Positions 60,101 to 64,000 of a DNA stretch of 64,000 nucleotides are shown here, in pieces (position 1 is the first letter of the stretch; each line of letters begins with the position of its first letter). This DNA is from Carnegiea gigantea. Taxonomy: Eukaryota > Streptophyta > Magnoliopsida > Caryophyllales > Cactaceae. A model generated the notes under the pieces. The model was not told the origin of the DNA, did no database searches, and saw nothing but the letters and a program-made list of their open reading frames with translations. The stretch is taken from positions 376,001-440,000 of the forward strand of contig JAKOGI010000337.1 in the NCBI GenBank assembly GCA_029747015.1, given 5' to 3'. The position numbers and the translations under genes were made by a program.

Positions 60101-62336
60101 AATTCACTTGTTATATCATTATCATAGGAGATAAAGAGTGATAGAATTCGTTGACCTGCTTTGGCTATACACCCAATTGGAAATCTTTAGTAATATGATT
60201 GATCTGCGTACTATGTCCGGTAAAAAAAAGTATGAGCTGGATCATAAGCCTTGTGTGTTAGCCTAAATCTCGAACTTTTTGGAATTTGGTGTCTAAATTC
60301 CTGATCTCCTTATGCTTTTGTTAAATGAAAACATTGCAATGGCTTCCCAAAAATCCACTGGTTTGATAGATTGCATCAGCATTTAAACATAACTACAGTT
60401 GGGTCGCTTCTAGCTAGGCATTGTGTATGGACAAGACTCAACTGGTTTGTGCGTCAGACTGCTTCGACCTGTGAATTCAGAAGCTTTGGGGTAAATGCTC
60501 CAGATTTAGGCGCTGGAGTCTCAAATGTGGAAAGATTCTTCATGTAAAGCAGATAAGTTGTTTAGATAGAACACTTGTATGAATTTTACTTTGATAAATT
60601 TGACTATTGCATTGAAGCCTATCTTCTTTCCAGCTGCCTTTGCTGTAGTTGGGTCAGTGTGCAGATCTTCTTCTCCACACCAATCCTGAGTGTTTCTCTT
60701 TTCCTTTCTTACATTTATTTCCTTCTCTTCTTTCTTTCTGGCTCTTTGTACCTGGAATATGAAGTTGGCTTCTCTAAGGAAAGAGAACTATTTCTCCTGT
60801 ATCTGTATTCTGCTTATGAGGACTTCACACAAAGATAATCAGTGTTGGTGATATGACATTTTTGACACAGTAGATCTCCAAAATTTAGATTGCACAACAG
60901 CTTCTATATTTCTAGCATTGCCATGCATTCTATGCCATAATTTCTAAAGGCATGGTAGTTTTCAGTTTGTTCAATCCACCAGCATATCTTTTGGTACACC
61001 CCTTCCCTTGTGTTCTGTTGTAACATGCATTGTCTCTGTGCTGACGCTTGTAAACGGCTGTTCTTATCCAGTTAACATCCAAGGAAAAGCTTGTGCTACG
61101 GCTTGAAGAGCAATATCCAAATGATGTGGGTGTCCTAGCAGCCTTCCTCATGAACTATGTGACACTTAGTCCCGGGCAAGCATTGTGCTTGGGGCCAAAT
61201 GAACTCCATGCATATGTATCCGGAGACTGCATTGAGTGTATGGCAACTTCCGATAATGTTGTTCGGGCTGGCCTAACACCTAAGCAGAGGGATGTTGTGA
61301 CCTTGTGTGATATGCTCACATACAAACAGGTAAGCATTTAATTTTAACCAGAATCCTTCATTCCTACTTGGCCTTTTGTTTCAGACTTTTAGGTGTCTTC
61401 TGTGAGCTTTAGATTTAAGTCTATGTACAGAACAACCTTGAATGTACGCCAAGCAATATTTGTTAGTATGTTGTGATGGATTACCAATAGGCAATAACTC
61501 AAGCACCTCATATTCTCGCATGATATCTTCATCTGCACTACTTCCCTTGAGAGCAAAAGCAAATTTTGGTCACTTGGAAACCCAAATTGAGATCGAAATC
61601 AATTTTGTTAAGCAATTGCTCGCTGTGTAGCTGAAAAAGATGGTCCAGAAGCTGCTTCTCTCTGCTTAACTTGGGGTAATTCATTGGCTAGCATCCTGTT
61701 TTGAACTGTAGTTTTGCTGTTAACATGGCTTCCCTATCAGTTCTGGTCAGAGGGTAAACTTGTGTACATGAGAACCTCTAAACCTCTTGCGGTGGGAGTG
61801 TGGGACCTATACTTTTTGGTGCTGTTGTTGTGTGTTCTCTTTATTGTCACCGAAAATGAGATTTGATTGATTCCTAGAGTCTTAGTTCTGCAGTAGGAAA
61901 AATTCAACTGCAAATTTAGTTTTTAACGAAACCAGCATACGAATACGAATATAATTCTAAACATGCATTGTTCTGTATATATGTATGCATATTATCTGAC
62001 TACAACTGCTGTGACTTTCAGGGTTGCCTTGAAAAGCTCGAGGGCTTTCCCGTGGATGGCAGTGATGGATGCACAAAGAGGTACCGACCTCCATTTGAAG
62101 AATTCGAGGTGGATCATTGCAATCTCTCCGAGGGTCAATCAACCACATTTCCTTCTGTTGCTGGCCCTTCCCTGTTTTTGGTTACCAAAGGGACTGGAGT
62201 AATAAGAACAAGCTTCTCTGAAGAGCAGGTCAGTGTAGGTGACGTTTTATTTGCACCCGCTAACACTAAGCTAAGCATCCAATCAGCAACCTGGTTGGAG
62301 ATCTACAGAGCTGGGGTGAACAGCAAATTCTTGTGA
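57170..62336 (+). CDS. PMI1: mannose-6-phosphate isomerase, type I (5 exons), with N-terminal membrane segment
   Basis: Exons 57170-57640, 58225-58392, 59128-59340, 61072-61329 and 62022-62336; all introns are GT-AG and phase 0; 474 residues. The enzyme interconverts mannose-6-phosphate and fructose-6-phosphate, feeding GDP-mannose and ascorbate synthesis. Seen motifs: [12 protein letters not shown] (about 60-71), [14 protein letters not shown] (about 90-103), SIQAHP (166-171), [10 protein letters not shown] (191-200), [20 protein letters not shown] (327-346) and RAGLTPK. Expected zinc ligands are Q168, H170, E195 and H330, all present. Known plant enzymes are near 430-440 residues and cytosolic; here residues 10-27 ([17 protein letters not shown]) look like a membrane span. 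An alternative ATG at 57293 (Met42) would give 433 residues without it. The same N-terminus in the duplicate supports the upstream start. Confidence 0.9.
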
Positions 62337-62897
62337 ATTTTGTGGGAAAAAGGTGTATCTTTAAAGGGTTTGGGGGGAATTGGTGACCTGGTATGGTAAC
62401 GTTGTTGTTGGTCTTATAGATCGATTTGTTGATATTTTGCTGAATTGGTGAAAGAGCTGCAGTTGTACACATGCAACCACAAAAAAGAATGTAGAAGTTA
62501 GAAAAGGGTACTATTTATCTCTCTATAATCTATGATCTTTCAAGATGATTACAATTCGAGCTGAGAAACGAGGTGGTTTGGGTTGATCCATTTCATAAAC
62601 GGGTTAATTTCGTGTTAGGCTTACAAATAGTTTAGATTTACTTGAAACTAAAAAATAAAAGCTGAACGGTCAAATTGTGTTAACTTTGGATCGAAATTGG
62701 TTAGTGTTCATGTCAGGTTTGGGTTTCTTTCAATGACTTTAGATCTTGTGTTGGGTTATCGTGTTGTATTGGACTTTCTTAGCTTTAGTTACAACATGGT
62801 GACCTCAAAAGCTTGAAGCCAAAAAATGCATCTATAATGGCGGCAAAGTTCCTCTATTTTTATGACAAGTGGTTGTTCCTTTATTTTTATAACAAGT
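62337..62897. other. 3' UTR and intergenic
   Basis: Likely 3' UTR to about 62550, then AT-rich DNA without a gene. Confidence 0.5.
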
Positions 62898-63057
62898 GGT
62901 AAAATTCTCAACCGTTAAAATTGAGAGACTATAAGATTACACTTCAGTCAACCCCACAGCCTGTAGAGAATCCTATTGGTGAAATTCTCAACCGTTAAGT
63001 TGAAAGACTGTAAGATTACACTTCAATCAACCCCACACCCTGTAGAGAATCCTATTG
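62898..63057 (+). repeat. tandem duplication of an 80-bp unit
   Basis: Two units, 62898-62977 and 62978-63057, each with AAATTCTCAACCGTTAA and CCTGTAGAGAATCCTATTGG. A few substitutions separate them. Confidence 0.9.
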
Positions 63058-64000
63058 GCAAAAGAGGGGAATCTCCTTGGGCTTGGACTTGGAGATCTCT
63101 AGTTGTCACATCAAGTTGATATGGTATCCCTCAATTATGTTGTGCTCATTATTTATGTCATGGTATTTTGTCAATTATCAAGCAGTTTCTAACTTTTGGA
63201 CTTAACGCCTGTTAATTGGCCCACTTCAGAACAGATTAGGATAATGCTTGACTAAATTCTTGGTGAAGTACCTCATGAATTGATAACCCAAAGGTAAAGG
63301 TTGGCGCAATGGTCAATCTTGGCAAGCAGCTGTCAGATTCAAAAAAAAGAAATGGATTTGAGACCAACCAAAGCAATCTTTCTGTTAAGACTTTTGATAA
63401 CTACATCTGGAAAACACGCATATTATACGCAAGTTAATGCTCATGAACAATTAGAATAGTTAGTAAATGGAACAACACCATCTCCCAGCATGGGTTCCAC
63501 TTTCGCAGGGTCTGAAAGAGTTAGTGAAAGGAACTGTTGCAAAATTGGGATTGTGTTCTGGATTTTTAAAAAGAAAATTAAACCTTCATTTGAATCTTGG
63601 AAAATTTGATGCAAAGGAAATTACATAACCTATTGAAATTTATTAGATTATACAATATATAAAAAATTATAGTAATTTTGATTACTAAACTGGCGTTGTA
63701 TACCTATAAAAAATTTAGATAACCTGTGTTAAATTTATTAGATTATGCAATATATAAAAGATTATAATGATTTTGATTTTCGATATTTTATATCTCAGTT
63801 AAATAATAAGTTACTTTTATAACAAATAGAAGTGAAATGTTAAAAACTTGTATTTTTCAATTAATTTTACAATTTGATAGAAAATGGGATTCCTACTTAC
63901 AGCATCATTAATTAGAAGGATTATAAATGAGAGCTGCTTATTTTTCGGTATAATTTTACGAAAGGTTATTAGACTTAAATAACCTCAAGTTTAGGAATGT
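63058..64000. other. intergenic, includes a short direct repeat
   Basis: No gene seen. A ~60-bp AT-rich stretch (AAATTTATTAGATTATRCAATATATAAAA) occurs twice, near 63636-63690 and 63731-63780. Confidence 0.55.

Noticed and set aside
63298..63372. Possible tRNA or SINE head (GGTTGGCGCAATGGTC)
   Set aside because: The B-box-like part is poor and no cloverleaf could be drawn.

Overview
The window is nuclear DNA of a flowering plant, probably a dicot. The evidence is AT-rich intergenic DNA, GT-AG introns, plant gene families (a BIR-type receptor pseudokinase, a plant M50B-like membrane protein, a type I phosphomannose isomerase), and two LTR retrotransposons of plant Ty3/gypsy type. No rRNA, confident tRNA gene or CRISPR array was seen.

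Left part, 1-7.6 kb: a non-autonomous Athila-like retrotransposon (1196-6882; LTRs of about 1.36 kb, a tRNA-Asp-type primer site, one decayed ORF, no pol). It sits inside one copy of a diverged direct repeat.

7.8-29.3 kb: a 21.5-kb Ty3/gypsy element of Tat-like organisation (7817-29347). It has 714-bp LTRs about 1% apart and a perfect 5-bp target duplication (ACAAC). Its interior is rearranged. After gag, protease and the first part of RT comes a 5.5-kb inverted copy of its own 3' half (85-bp tandem repeats, an antisense plant-mobile-domain gene, integrase, RNase H). Next is a direct copy of the protease-RT linker, and then the normally oriented 3' half. The result is a near-perfect palindrome with arms 13329-18831 and 20669-26440. 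The right-arm antisense gene is open and contains a clean 109-nt intron. The left-arm copies carry stop codons and an integrase D-to-N change. The element landed inside a small TIR element, and its 3' LTR ends 403 bp before the start codon of a BIR3-like gene.

29.7-64 kb, host genes and sparse repeats: a BIR3-like LRR receptor pseudokinase (29751-31565, +); a conserved serine-rich plant protein of unknown function (36434-37180, -); a nine-exon M50B-like membrane protein with an HEVSH motif (43445-47301, +); an exon-1-only duplicate of phosphomannose isomerase (54985-55425, +); and the full five-exon phosphomannose isomerase gene (57170-62336, +), whose predicted protein has an unusual N-terminal membrane segment. 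Several small inverted-repeat elements share GGCCTGTTCTTTTCG-type ends, at 7.6, 33.6, 40.2, 51.2 and 52.0 kb. Microsatellites, a LINE-like relic and local duplications make up much of the rest.

The host genes are unrelated housekeeping, signalling and membrane genes with no evident joint function. The notable biology is the palindromic retroelement and its LTR, which is dense in W-box cores and lies just upstream of an immune co-receptor regulator.
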